Shown here: one piece after another, positions 1 through 8,868 of the stretch | Layout of the letters: each line of letters opens with the position of its first letter | How positions within the stretch are numbered: the first letter of the stretch is position 1 | Assembly (NCBI GenBank): GCA_030066475.1 | Contig: JASJBO010000033.1 | Span: 1-22,057, forward strand | Length of the DNA: 22,057 nucleotides | Source: Myxococcota bacterium | GTDB lineage: Bacteria; Myxococcota_A; UBA9160; PR03 | Reading direction: 5' to 3' | Made by a program: the position numbers and the translations under genes | The notes under the pieces: model-generated | Told to the model about the DNA's origin: nothing | Database searches by the model: none | Seen by the model: only the letters and a program-made list of their open reading frames with translations

Positions 1-2
1 GC

Positions 3-161
3 CGGGCCCTGCGCGGACTGCTCCGCAGCGCGAGCCGGGCCGCGCGCTCGCGCGGACCGCTGCGCACGCCGCCGCAGCGGCCCTTCCCGCGCTTCAGCAC
101 CCGCGCAAGCGCCCGAAGGGCGCGGGCAGTGAGGCGAAGCCGAACGAAGTCAGACAGGTAG
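3..161 (+). CDS. Possible 3' end of an upstream plus-strand gene (partial)
   Basis: One frame is open from the window edge to a TAG at 159-161. Over roughly the first 110 bases its third codon positions are almost all G or C, as in the real genes of this window. The translation is Arg/Ser/Pro-rich and matches no family I recognise. It would end 3 nt before the GTG of the next gene, a spacing typical of co-transcribed genes. Its last ~50 bases lie in the repeat-like segment at 104-151, so the coding sequence may really stop earlier or use another frame (one alternative ends at TGA 130-132). Low confidence. Confidence 0.25.
   Translation, partial: RALRGLLRSASRAARSRGPLRTPPQRPFPRFSTRASARRARAVRRSRTKSDR
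104..151 (+). repeat. Repeat-like segment, copy 1 (similar to the insert in hisF)
   Basis: The last 26 bases (126-151) match 22 of 26 positions of the reverse complement of 7034-7059, with shared core GAGGCGMAGCCGA. Both copies also begin with CGCAAGCG about 48-52 bp before the common end at AGTC. This copy lies just upstream of the GTG start of the nucleotidyltransferase gene. Two copies in one window suggest a dispersed genomic repeat; GC-rich composition makes a chance resemblance possible. Confidence 0.5.
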
Positions 162-164
162 CCG

Positions 165-731
165 GTGCTGCTCGACGACCAGATCGTCGCGATCGAGCGC
201 GCCTTCGGGAGTGCGGGCATCCCCCACGCCTTCGGCGGCGCCCAGGCCCTGGCGTACTACGGAAGCATCCGCGCGACCCACGACATCGACGTCAACGTGT
301 TCCTCCCGGCCGAGCAGGCCGGACGCGTGCTGGGCGTGCTGGGCGCGCTGGGCGCCGACGTCGACGACGCCTCGCTGCGCGAGCAGATCGACCGCGACGG
401 ACAGACCCGGGTGCGCTGGCAGGGCACTCCGGTCGACCTCTTCTTCTCCTACGACCCGCTGCACGAGAGCGCCATGCACCGGCGCCGGCGCGTCGACTTC
501 TACGGCGACCCGATCCACATCCTGAGCGCCGAGGATCTCATCGTCTTCAAGGCGACCTTCGATCGCGGGAAGGACTGGCACGACATCGCGGGGATCATCT
601 ACGCGAGCCCCGAGGCGCTCGACTACGACTACGTCCGGCGCTTCCTCGAGCGCATCGACTCGGCCGAGGGCCGGCGACTCGCTCGTCTGGAGGCGCTGAT
701 CGCATCCGGTGGCGAGGAGCTCGAGCCGTGA
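165..731 (+). CDS. Nucleotidyltransferase-fold protein (orphan)
   Basis: 188 aa from a GTG start with a weak AGG-type ribosome site just upstream (156-158). The translation has the minimal nucleotidyltransferase signature: Gly-Gly-Ala at residues 24-26, an Asp-Ile-Asp pair at 40-42 in the sequence THDIDV, and a third acidic position at D91 in VDLFF. Further on, DLIVFKATFDRGKDWHDI (around 124-141) resembles the Lys-Asp helix found in many stand-alone MNT/AbiEii-like and DUF-type nucleotidyltransferases. Such proteins transfer NMP to RNA, protein or small molecules; some are toxins or antitoxins of toxin-antitoxin pairs. No partner gene is visible: downstream is a CBS protein after 115 nt, and upstream only 164 nt are in the window. 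The fold is well supported, the substrate unknown. Confidence 0.8.
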   Translation: MLLDDQIVAIERAFGSAGIPHAFGGAQALAYYGSIRATHDIDVNVFLPAEQAGRVLGVLGALGADVDDASLREQIDRDGQTRVRWQGTPVDLFFSYDPLHESAMHRRRRVDFYGDPIHILSAEDLIVFKATFDRGKDWHDIAGIIYASPEALDYDYVRRFLERIDSAEGRRLARLEALIASGGEELEP

Positions 732-833
732 CGGCTGCCGCGCCCACCCGCGCGATTCCGGGGACCCGACCCTTGTCTTCCGCATCCAGGACGATCAGAC
801 TGGGACGATCCGAGGCCACACCACCTCACGCGC

Positions 834-838
834 GGGAG
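834..838 (+). promoter_or_regulatory. Ribosome binding site that fixes the CBS protein start
   Basis: GGGAG lies 8 nt before the ATG at 847. The frame is open upstream to 709, but the upstream residues are not CBS-like and lack a comparable site, so the ATG at 847 is preferred. Confidence 0.65.
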
Positions 839-846
839 ACCTGACC

Positions 847-1344
847 ATGAGCTTGCGGGCAGCCGACCTGATGACGACCGACGTCAAGACCGTGGAGCCC
901 GACATGCGTCTCCGAGATCTCGAGGCGTTCCTCAACAACGAGGGGGTGAGCGGCGCCCCTGTCGTGAGCGGAGGTCACCTGCTCGGCGTGGTCTCGCGAT
1001 CGGACGTCGTTCGGGTGCTCGCCGAGGAGGACGCGCAGGTCCGCTCGGCGCTCTCCTTCTACTACTACCTCTCTCCCTGGGACGGGAAGGCGGCTCAGCC
1101 GGAGCTCGTCTCGCACGAGTCGAGCTCGCTGCTCGCGCGCCACCTCGAGACGCTCAAGGTCAAGGACGCCATGACCTCGGGCATCGTTGCGGTCGCGCCC
1201 GCCGCCTCGATCGAGGAGACCTGCCGGCAGATGGCGGCGCACGGAGTCCATCGAGTGCTCGTCGTGGAAGACGAGACGCTGCGAGGCCTCGTGAGCAGTC
1301 TCGACATCGTTCGCGCGGTCGCCGAGCGGGGCCTGCCGAGCTGA
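847..1344 (+). CDS. Tandem CBS-domain protein
   Basis: 165 aa. Two CBS motifs form a Bateman module: residues about 3-60 (AADLMTTDVKTVEPDMRL through LLGVVSRSDVVRVL) and about 104-160 (VKDAMTSGIVAVAP through LRGLVSSLDIVRAV). Between them a 40-residue linker carries an aromatic run, FYYYLSP at about 71-77. There is no fused catalytic or membrane domain. Free-standing CBS pairs usually bind adenine nucleotides (AMP, ATP, SAM) and regulate a partner or respond to energy state; the ligand cannot be read here. The 115-nt gap from the preceding gene shows no clear promoter. The gene ends 7 nt from the convergent P450 stop, with no obvious bidirectional terminator. Confidence 0.88.
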   Translation: MSLRAADLMTTDVKTVEPDMRLRDLEAFLNNEGVSGAPVVSGGHLLGVVSRSDVVRVLAEEDAQVRSALSFYYYLSPWDGKAAQPELVSHESSSLLARHLETLKVKDAMTSGIVAVAPAASIEETCRQMAAHGVHRVLVVEDETLRGLVSSLDIVRAVAERGLPS

Positions 1345-1351
1345 CGGGACG

Positions 1352-2647
1352 CTATGCCGCCGCGCCCCCCGGCGTGAATTCGCACGGCATGCGCTTGATG
1401 CCGTTGATGAAGTTCGACATCAGCCGCTCGGGCGGGCCCGTGATCTCGAGGTCGGGAAGCCGGCGGAAGAGCTCGCGGAAGACCACCGTCATCTCGCGCC
1501 GCGCCAGGTTCGCGCCCAGGCAGTGGTGCGCGCCCGGTCCGCCGAAGCCCACGTGCTCGTTCGGCTTGCGCGTCACGTCGAACCGGTAGGGCTCCTCGAA
1601 CGCCAGCTCGTCGCGATTGGCCGAGTTGTACCAGAGCACGATCTTCTCGCCCGCGCGGAGCGGCTGGCCGCCGAGCTCGGTGTCCTGGGTGCAGGTGCGG
1701 CGGAAGTGGACGACCGGCGAGGCCCAGCGCACGATCTCCTCGATCGCGCTCGGGGCCACGCCCTCGAAGTCGGCGGCCCACTTGCGCCGCTCGTCGGGGA
1801 AGTCGCAGAGCGCCTTCATCCCGTGGCTGATCGCGTTGCGCGTGGTCTCGTTGCCCGCCACCACCAGCAGTACGAAGAACGACGCCAGCTCCTGATCGGT
1901 CAGCGCCTCGCCGTCGATCTCGGCGTTCAGGAGCTGGGAGGTCAGGTCGTCGGTCGGGTTCTTGCGCCGCTCGGCGGCGATCTCGTTCATCAGCATCGCC
2001 AGACCGCGGCCGGCCGTCATGGCGGCGATGATCGGGTTGTTGCCCGGCGCCACGTAGTCCGGATCGCCGAGGCCGAGGATGATGTTCGTCTGCTCGAACA
2101 CGGCCTGGGTCTGGCTCTCGGGGATGCCCATCATGTCGCAGATGATTCCCAACGGAAGCGGTGCCGCGATGTCGCGCACGAAGTCGCACTCACCCTTGTC
2201 GATCACCGCGTCCACCAGCTCGGTGGCGCGCCGCTGCACGTCGCGCTCGAGTCGGCCGAGCGCCCGCGGCGTGAACCCCCGCGACACGATCCGCCGCAGC
2301 CGCCCGTGGCGCGGGTCGTCCATCGAGATCATCGAGCCGAAGAACTCGTTCATCGCCTCGGGCATGTCGGGGATCTGGGTGCCCTTGCCCGAGCAGAAGA
2401 GGTCGCTCCGCCGGCTGGCCGCCACCACGTCGGCGTGGCGCGTCACCGACCAGTAGCCCGGGCCCTTCGGGATCGGGATCTCGGGCGGCGGCTCGAACTC
2501 GTCGTGGAACGACATCGGCCGCTCGCGCCGCAGCAGCAGGAACGCGCCCTCGCGTACCTCGGGCGGCGCCGCCCAGAACTCCGGGGTGTCGAAGCGGATG
2601 TCGTCGACGGAGGCGGGCAGGACGGGCTCGGTTCCGGGCCTGGCCAA
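1352..2647 (-). CDS. Cytochrome P450 (CYP124/125/142-like)
   Basis: 431 aa, a soluble bacterial class I-type P450 of normal length. The I-helix oxygen-activation motif AGNETT is at 264-269, the K-helix ExxR at E304-R307, and the heme loop FGGPGAHHC at 368-376 with C376 as thiolate ligand. The C-helix region MDDPRHGRLRRIVSRGF is at 109-125. The C-terminal SNFINGIKRMP (411-421) resembles actinobacterial CYP124/125/142 enzymes that oxidise the terminal carbons of steroid side chains or branched lipids; substrate assignment is inference. Start is a TTG one base after the rpoD stop with no convincing Shine-Dalgarno site, suggesting translational coupling. The first in-frame ATG (residue 45) would remove conserved N-terminal sequence. 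No ferredoxin or reductase gene is nearby. It is the last gene of the rpsU-dnaG-rpoD unit. Confidence 0.92.
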   Translation of the reverse strand: MARPGTEPVLPASVDDIRFDTPEFWAAPPEVREGAFLLLRRERPMSFHDEFEPPPEIPIPKGPGYWSVTRHADVVAASRRSDLFCSGKGTQIPDMPEAMNEFFGSMISMDDPRHGRLRRIVSRGFTPRALGRLERDVQRRATELVDAVIDKGECDFVRDIAAPLPLGIICDMMGIPESQTQAVFEQTNIILGLGDPDYVAPGNNPIIAAMTAGRGLAMLMNEIAAERRKNPTDDLTSQLLNAEIDGEALTDQELASFFVLLVVAGNETTRNAISHGMKALCDFPDERRKWAADFEGVAPSAIEEIVRWASPVVHFRRTCTQDTELGGQPLRAGEKIVLWYNSANRDELAFEEPYRFDVTRKPNEHVGFGGPGAHHCLGANLARREMTVVFRELFRRLPDLEITGPPERLMSNFINGIKRMPCEFTPGGAAA

Positions 2648-2648
2648 G

Positions 2649-4532
<1,884 letters not shown>

Positions 4533-4547
4533 CGGGGGTCTCCTCGT

Positions 4548-6323
4548 CTACGTCCGCGTGGGGCTCGGGGTGAGGCCCTGCGTCTGCTTCCTCTCTTCGA
4601 TCTGCCGCTGCTTCTCGGCCAGCAGCGACAGCGGATCCGCTTCGTCGCGGAGGCGCCGGGTGGTGTCGCGCCGGCGCTCGGCGTGGCGGCGGCGGCGCAG
4701 GCCCGCGATCGTGTCGTCGACCGCGCGCCGCGCCTCGTCGGCCTCGAGACCGGGGTGCTCTTCGACGGCGAGCGCGCGCAGCTCGGCGGCCGCCTCCTCG
4801 TCGAGCTGCGCGGCGAGCGCGTGCACGTCGGCGGCGGCGCCGGCCGTGCGCGCGTCGAGCACGGCCAGCAGGATCGACGCCCAGGGCGCGCCGGGCACCA
4901 GGCTCTCGAGCTCGGCGCGGTCGAGCAGGCCGGCGAGCGGCGGGTGGTCGAGCAGCAGCCGCACCAGACGCCGCGCGAAGCGGGCCTCGGGTCCGCTCAG
5001 GCGCGGACGCGCCGCGGGCTCCACGTCGGGATCGGCACCGCCGGGCGAGCGCTCGCGGCGCAGCGCCTCGTCCACGTCCTCGACGCGCACGTCCACCGCC
5101 AGCGCCAGGCGGCGCGCATACTCACCGCGCTCGACGGGATCCGTCACGCGCACCAGCAGCTTCACCACGTTGCGCACCGCGTCGGCCTTCTCCCACGGCG
5201 TGCGGCAGCCCTGCCTCACGGCGCGGCGGATCGCGTGCTCGATCGCGGGCGGCGCCTCGTCGACCACGCGGCGCAGGGCCTCGGCGCCCTCGCGCACCAG
5301 CAGGGTGTCGGGGTCGTCGCCCGGCGGCAACGCGCCCGCGCGCACGCGCAGGCCCTCGGGCAGCAGGATCTCGAGTGAGCGCTCGACCGCGCGCTGCCCG
5401 GCCTCGTCGCCGTCGAACAACAGGACCACCTCGCGCGTGCGGCGGCGCAGCTGCCGCGCGTGCTCGGGCGTGAGCGCCGTGCCGCAGGTCGCGACCGACT
5501 CGGTCACGCCCGCGCGCGCCAGCGCGATGCGGTCGAAGTAGCCCTCCACCACCACGGCGCGTCCGCTGCGCCGGATCGCCTCGAGGCAGTCGGGGAAGCC
5601 GTAGAACGCCTCGCGCTTGCGGAACACCGGGCTCTCGGGCGTGTTCAGGTACTTGGGCTCCTGGTCCACCGCGAGCGCGCGGCCGCCGAAGCCCACGATG
5701 CGGTCGCGCACGTCGCGGATCGGGAAGGTGACCCGCCCGCGCAGCCGGTCGTAGTGGCCGCCGCTCTGGCGCTCGGCCAGCAGGCCCGCCTTCTCGCCCA
5801 GCTCGGCGGGCAGCTTGGCTGCAGCCAGGGCGGTGCGCACGGCGTCCCAGCTGTCGGGTGCGAAGCCGAGTCCGAAGCGCTCGATCTCCGCCGGCTCGAG
5901 GCCGCGCCGCTCGAGGTAGGCGCGCGCCTCGACGCCGGCATCGGCCGCGAGGCGGTCGCGGTACAGCCGCTGCGCGACCTCGTTCGCGTCGCGCAGGCGC
6001 TCGTTCAGGCCGGCGTCGCCGCCGCCGCTCTCCGGCACCTCGACCCCGACGTCGCGGGCGATCACGCGCACGGCCTCGGGGAAGGTGAGGTTCTCGTGCT
6101 GCATCAGGAAGCGGAAGGCGTCGCCGCCCGCTCCACAGCCGAAGCAGTGGAAGATCCCGCGCTCGGGGTTGACCTGGAAGGAGGGGGTCTTCTCGTCGTG
6201 GAAGGGGCACAGCCCCTTGAAGCTACGACCGCTCTGCCGGAGGGAGACGTGGCGCCCGACCAATTCGACGATGTCGACGCGATCCCGTACCGCTTCGATC
6301 GTGTCGTCCGGGATCCGGCCCAC
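4548..6323 (-). CDS. dnaG: DNA primase DnaG
   Basis: 591 aa. Synthesises RNA primers at the replication fork. The N-terminal CHC2 zinc finger has C39, H42, C60 and C63 (CPFH and CFGC motifs). The catalytic core includes YLNTPESPVFRK (225-236). The TOPRIM domain shows the catalytic glutamate in VVVEGYFD (E260) and the metal-binding acidic cluster LLFDGDEAG (D304, D306), followed by DDPDTLL (336-342). The C-terminal DnaB-interacting region, about 440-591, is Ala/Arg-rich and poorly conserved, as usual. Start is GTG at 6323, with a GGAGG site at 6332-6336 spaced 8 nt. It lies between rpsU (15 nt) and rpoD (15 nt), the classical macromolecular synthesis operon order. Confidence 0.97.
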   Translation of the reverse strand: MGRIPDDTIEAVRDRVDIVELVGRHVSLRQSGRSFKGLCPFHDEKTPSFQVNPERGIFHCFGCGAGGDAFRFLMQHENLTFPEAVRVIARDVGVEVPESGGGDAGLNERLRDANEVAQRLYRDRLAADAGVEARAYLERRGLEPAEIERFGLGFAPDSWDAVRTALAAAKLPAELGEKAGLLAERQSGGHYDRLRGRVTFPIRDVRDRIVGFGGRALAVDQEPKYLNTPESPVFRKREAFYGFPDCLEAIRRSGRAVVVEGYFDRIALARAGVTESVATCGTALTPEHARQLRRRTREVVLLFDGDEAGQRAVERSLEILLPEGLRVRAGALPPGDDPDTLLVREGAEALRRVVDEAPPAIEHAIRRAVRQGCRTPWEKADAVRNVVKLLVRVTDPVERGEYARRLALAVDVRVEDVDEALRRERSPGGADPDVEPAARPRLSGPEARFARRLVRLLLDHPPLAGLLDRAELESLVPGAPWASILLAVLDARTAGAAADVHALAAQLDEEAAAELRALAVEEHPGLEADEARRAVDDTIAGLRRRRHAERRRDTTRRLRDEADPLSLLAEKQRQIEERKQTQGLTPSPTRT

Positions 6324-6338
6324 GCAGTGGCCCTCCGA

Positions 6339-6536
6339 TCAGCGCGCCATCTTCTTCAGCTTCTTCAGGGCGCGTTTGCGAGAGGCGGCTGCCTTCTTCT
6401 TGCGCCTGACGCTCGGCTTGTCGTAGGACTCGCGGCGCCGCAGCTCCGTCAGGATGCCGGCCTTCTCCACCTGCTTCTTGAAGCGCTTCAGCGCCTGCTC
6501 GAAAGACTCGTTTTCCTTGACCTTGACGAGGGGCAA
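6339..6536 (-). CDS. rpsU: 30S ribosomal protein S21
   Basis: 65 aa, typical for S21. The product starts [20 protein letters not shown] and ends in the Lys/Arg-rich tail [14 protein letters not shown]; the internal [16 protein letters not shown] is diagnostic. S21 is a small basic protein of the 30S platform near the 16S 3' end and influences initiation. The frame is open far upstream, but the S21 similarity begins at TTG 6536, with GGAG at 6547-6550 about 10 nt before it, so a TTG start is called. First gene of the rpsU-dnaG-rpoD operon. No gatB/yqeY gene lies between rpsU and dnaG, unlike in several other proteobacteria. Confidence 0.95.
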   Translation of the reverse strand: MPLVKVKENESFEQALKRFKKQVEKAGILTELRRRESYDKPSVRRKKKAAASRKRALKKLKKMAR

Positions 6537-6637
6537 GAACTCGTCGCTCCGTCTTGGGGGTGAGTGGCTCCGCCCGCGGCGTGGTGTCAATCCGTGGGTT
6601 CGATCCGCGGTCGGCAGGAAATGCGCAATTCGGAACG
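6537..6637 (-). promoter_or_regulatory. hisF-rpsU intergenic region with a possible rpsU promoter
   Basis: 101 nt between the hisF stop and the rpsU start. On the minus strand a perfect TTGACA is present at 6590-6585, but no good -10 hexamer occurs 16-19 nt downstream (the candidates are C-rich). This is where an operon-leading promoter for rpsU-dnaG-rpoD would be expected. No clear T-tailed terminator for the his genes is visible, so read-through from hisF is possible. Confidence 0.3.
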
Positions 6638-7519
6638 CTAGCGCACGGTCCCTCTGGGGGCAACGCAGGGAGGGCGCACTGCGATGCCTCGGGCCAGCAG
6701 ATGCGCCTTCACCTCGGCGACGGTGGTCTCCTTGAAGTGGAAGATCGACGCGGCCAGCGCCGCCTGGGCGTGGCCGCCCTCGGGGCCGTCGTCGAGCGCC
6801 GCCGCCAGGTCGTCCGCGCTGCCCCCGCCGCCCGAGGCGATCACCGGGATCGAGACGGCGTCCGAAACGGCGCGGCAGAACTCCAGGTCGTAGCCGCTCT
6901 TGGTCCCGTCCTGGTCCATGCTGGTCAGGAGGATCTCCCCCGCTCCGGCTTCCGCCATCCTCGTTGCCCAATGAACGGCATCGATCCCCGTAGGCTCCCT
7001 CCCTCCGTGCGTGCAGACCTCCCATTTGGGGGGGACTCCGCTCGGCTGCGCCTCGCTGCGCGCTCCGGCTTCGCCTCCGCTTGCGGCTTCCTCCTTCGGG
7101 CCGAGGTGGGTGGGAGGGACGCGGCGGGCGTCGATTGCGACGACCAGGTTTGCGGTGCCGATCTTGGCGGCGGCGTCGGCGACCAGGTCGGGGTTCTGGA
7201 CGGCGGCGGTCATGATCGAGACCTTGTCGGCGCCGGCGTTGAGCAGATCGCGCACGTCCTGGAGGGTGCGCACGCCGCCGCCGACGCAGAGCGGCATGAA
7301 GACGCTCTCGGCGGTGCGCGCCACCACGTCGAGGATGATGCGGCGCTTCTCGTGGCTCGCCGTGATGTCGAGGAAGGTGATCTCGTCGGCCTCCTGCTCG
7401 TCATACAGGCGCGCCACCTCCACCGGGTCGCCGGCATCGACGTGGTCGACGTACTTCACGCCCTTCACCACGCGGCCGCGGTCGACGTCGAGGCAGGGGA
7501 TGATGCGCTTCAGGAGCAT
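6638..7519 (-). CDS. hisF: Imidazole glycerol phosphate synthase cyclase subunit HisF, with in-frame insertion
   Basis: 293 aa, about 40 longer than usual. HisF uses ammonia delivered by HisH to convert PRFAR into imidazole glycerol phosphate and AICAR. The (beta/alpha)8 signatures are present: [16 protein letters not shown] with catalytic D11, [10 protein letters not shown] (76-85), VVAIDARRV with catalytic D130, [20 protein letters not shown] (193-212) and [10 protein letters not shown] (225-234). Extra length comes from about 28 residues inserted at 135-162, after strand beta-5, where homologues form the tip of a beta-hairpin, plus a short C-terminal tail ([11 protein letters not shown]). 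The insert is Glu/Ala/Gly/Ser-rich and flanked by Val-Pro-Pro on both sides. Codons downstream of the insert (about 166-195) use GAT, GTT, CAT, AGG and GGA more than neighbouring genes do. The ATG at 7519 overlaps the end of hisA by 10 nt. All catalytic residues remain, so activity is plausible but unproven. Confidence 0.95.
   Translation of the reverse strand: MLLKRIIPCLDVDRGRVVKGVKYVDHVDAGDPVEVARLYDEQEADEITFLDITASHEKRRIILDVVARTAESVFMPLCVGGGVRTLQDVRDLLNAGADKVSIMTAAVQNPDLVADAAAKIGTANLVVAIDARRVPPTHLGPKEEAASGGEAGARSEAQPSGVPPKWEVCTHGGREPTGIDAVHWATRMAEAGAGEILLTSMDQDGTKSGYDLEFCRAVSDAVSIPVIASGGGGSADDLAAALDDGPEGGHAQAALAASIFHFKETTVAEVKAHLLARGIAVRPPCVAPRGTVR
7027..7120 (-). repeat. In-frame 84-bp insertion in hisF bounded by 10-bp direct repeats
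   Basis: On the coding strand GTCCCTCCCA (7120-7111) and GTCCCCCCCA (7036-7027) are 84 bp apart, so one copy plus the intervening sequence is exactly 28 codons. The interior holds three degenerate copies of a unit resembling GAGGCGAAGCCGNAGCG. Its distal part (7034-7085) resembles 104-151 near the window start. HisF homologues lack this segment. The layout resembles an inserted small element with a target duplication; slippage in a GC-rich loop is an alternative origin. Confidence 0.65.
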
Positions 7520-8250
7520 CCGGCGATCTCCAGGGCGCGCGCCAGGTCGACGTCACCGGTGTAGAGGGCGCGGCCCACGATCAGTCCCGCGATGCCGCGC
7601 CCGGCATACTCGGCGGCGGCGCGCACGTGCGCCTCGCTGCCCACGCCGCCCGAGGCGATCACGGGGATCGCCACGGCGCCGGCCAGCTCGGCGGTGGCCT
7701 CGAGGTCGGGACCGCTCCCCATGCCGTCGCGCGCGATGTTGGTGTAGACCAGCGCCGCGACGCCGGCGCCCTCGAAACAGCGCGCCAGCTCGAGCGCCGC
7801 CGTGTCGCCGGTCTCGAGCCAGCCCTGCGTCGCCACGCGGCCGTCGCGCGCGTCGATGCCCACCACCACGCGGCCCGGCCAGCGCCGCGCCGACTCGCTC
7901 ACCAGCTCGGGGTCGCGCAGCGCGGCGGTGCCGAGGATGACGCGGTCGACGCCCAGCTCGAGCGCCTCCTCGACCGCGGCCTGCGAGCGCATGCCGCCGC
8001 CGAGCTGCACCGGGATGCCCTTCGCGCCCGTCACGATCGCGCGCACCGCGTCGCGGTTGTGCGGCCGGCCGGCGCGCGCACCGTCGAGGTCGACCACGTG
8101 CAGGCGCGGCGGCCCCAGCGCGGCGAACTCGGCGGCGACCGCGCCCGGGTCGTCGCCGTACACGGTGGCGCGGTCGTAGTCGCCCTGCGCCAGCCGCACG
8201 CAGCGGCCGTCGAGCAGGTCGATGGCGGGGAGGATCTCGAAGGGGGGCAA
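7510..8250 (-). CDS. hisA: ProFAR isomerase HisA
   Basis: 246 aa, normal length. Opens the ribose of ProFAR to give PRFAR, the HisF substrate. Motifs: [15 protein letters not shown] with catalytic D11, [12 protein letters not shown] (50-61), VQLGGGMRS (81-89), [14 protein letters not shown] (128-141, D133), [16 protein letters not shown] (167-182, with T170 and D175) and [10 protein letters not shown] (196-205). The LQGD-type segment and second catalytic Asp distinguish it from HisF. Start is TTG at 8250, with a GAGG site several bases upstream; no ATG lies in a suitable position. The stop overlaps the hisF start by 10 nt. It follows the lipoprotein gene after 12 nt. Confidence 0.95.
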   Translation of the reverse strand: MPPFEILPAIDLLDGRCVRLAQGDYDRATVYGDDPGAVAAEFAALGPPRLHVVDLDGARAGRPHNRDAVRAIVTGAKGIPVQLGGGMRSQAAVEEALELGVDRVILGTAALRDPELVSESARRWPGRVVVGIDARDGRVATQGWLETGDTAALELARCFEGAGVAALVYTNIARDGMGSGPDLEATAELAGAVAIPVIASGGVGSEAHVRAAAEYAGRGIAGLIVGRALYTGDVDLARALEIAGCS

Positions 8251-8262
8251 GAGCGGACCTCG

Positions 8263-8868
8263 CTAGCGGGGGACAGGCAGCGCCTCGGCGATCTCGCCGG
8301 CGCCCCAGCGCGCCATCTCCTCGGCGCTCAGCCAGCGCATGCCGCCGCCGGGATAGCGGCGCGCGTTGAACACGTTCGAGCCGAGCGACTGCTGGGTCTC
8401 GTCGAAGGCGCCCGACCAGAGCATCAAGCCGTCGGGCACGCCGTACACGCGCACCTGGAAGCCGACGCTGGCCGGCGTCATGGCGCCCGCCGCGCGTCCC
8501 TCGCGCTCGCGGAAGCGGGTGATCGTGCCGAGCACCAGCGCCTGCGCGCCGAAGCGATGCTGCACCACGGCGGCCGCCTCGCGCGGGTCCACTGGGCCGC
8601 CGTCGGAGCGCAGCGCCGTCGACACGTCCGAGGGAGGCACCACCTCGAGACCGCGGCCGCGCAGCGCGTCGGCCACGTACAGGGCCACCAGCTGTGGCGC
8701 GTCCTCGCGCACGCGCAGCCCGGGCCGGTGCAGCCGGAACGGCCCCACCGCGACCCGGCTCACCACGAGCCCGCGCGCCTCGATCGACGGGTGCTTGCGC
8801 ACCTGCACGGTCTCGATGCAGCCGAGGCACACGACGAGCGCGATCACCGAGCTCAGCAGCCTCTTCAT
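8263..8868 (-). CDS. Putative secreted lipoprotein inside the his operon
   Basis: 201 aa. The N-terminus is a signal peptide: MKR, then a hydrophobic stretch LLSSVIALVVCLG (4-16), then C17. The lipobox CLGC is imperfect because position -3 is Cys rather than Leu, so lipidation is likely but not certain. The mature part has alternating strand and helix patterns: VSRVAVGPFRLHRPG (36-50), LVALYVADALRGRGLEVVPPSDV (60-82), FGAQALVLGTITRF (106-119), VGFQVRVYGVPDGLMLWSGAFDETQQSL (135-162). The arrangement of an early strand, a helix, 'GADALVLG', a beta-strand and 'LWSG' resembles DUF799/GNA1162-, CsgG- or TolB-N-type lipoproteins, some of which belong to envelope assembly systems; this is a fold-level guess. 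Its ATG overlaps the hisH stop (ATGA) and it ends 12 nt before hisA, so it is translated with the his genes. Confidence 0.8.
   Translation of the reverse strand: MKRLLSSVIALVVCLGCIETVQVRKHPSIEARGLVVSRVAVGPFRLHRPGLRVREDAPQLVALYVADALRGRGLEVVPPSDVSTALRSDGGPVDPREAAAVVQHRFGAQALVLGTITRFREREGRAAGAMTPASVGFQVRVYGVPDGLMLWSGAFDETQQSLGSNVFNARRYPGGGMRWLSAEEMARWGAGEIAEALPVPR

Noticed and set aside
709..846. Upstream extension of the CBS protein
   Set aside because: The extra 46 residues overlap the nucleotidyltransferase gene end and show no CBS similarity, while ATG 847 has a good ribosome site.
6590..6615. tRNA-like T-loop sequence GGTTCGATCC on the plus strand between hisF and rpsU
   Set aside because: The flanking bases do not form a proper T-stem with the standard loop, and no D-arm, anticodon arm or acceptor pairing is found within the 101-nt gap.
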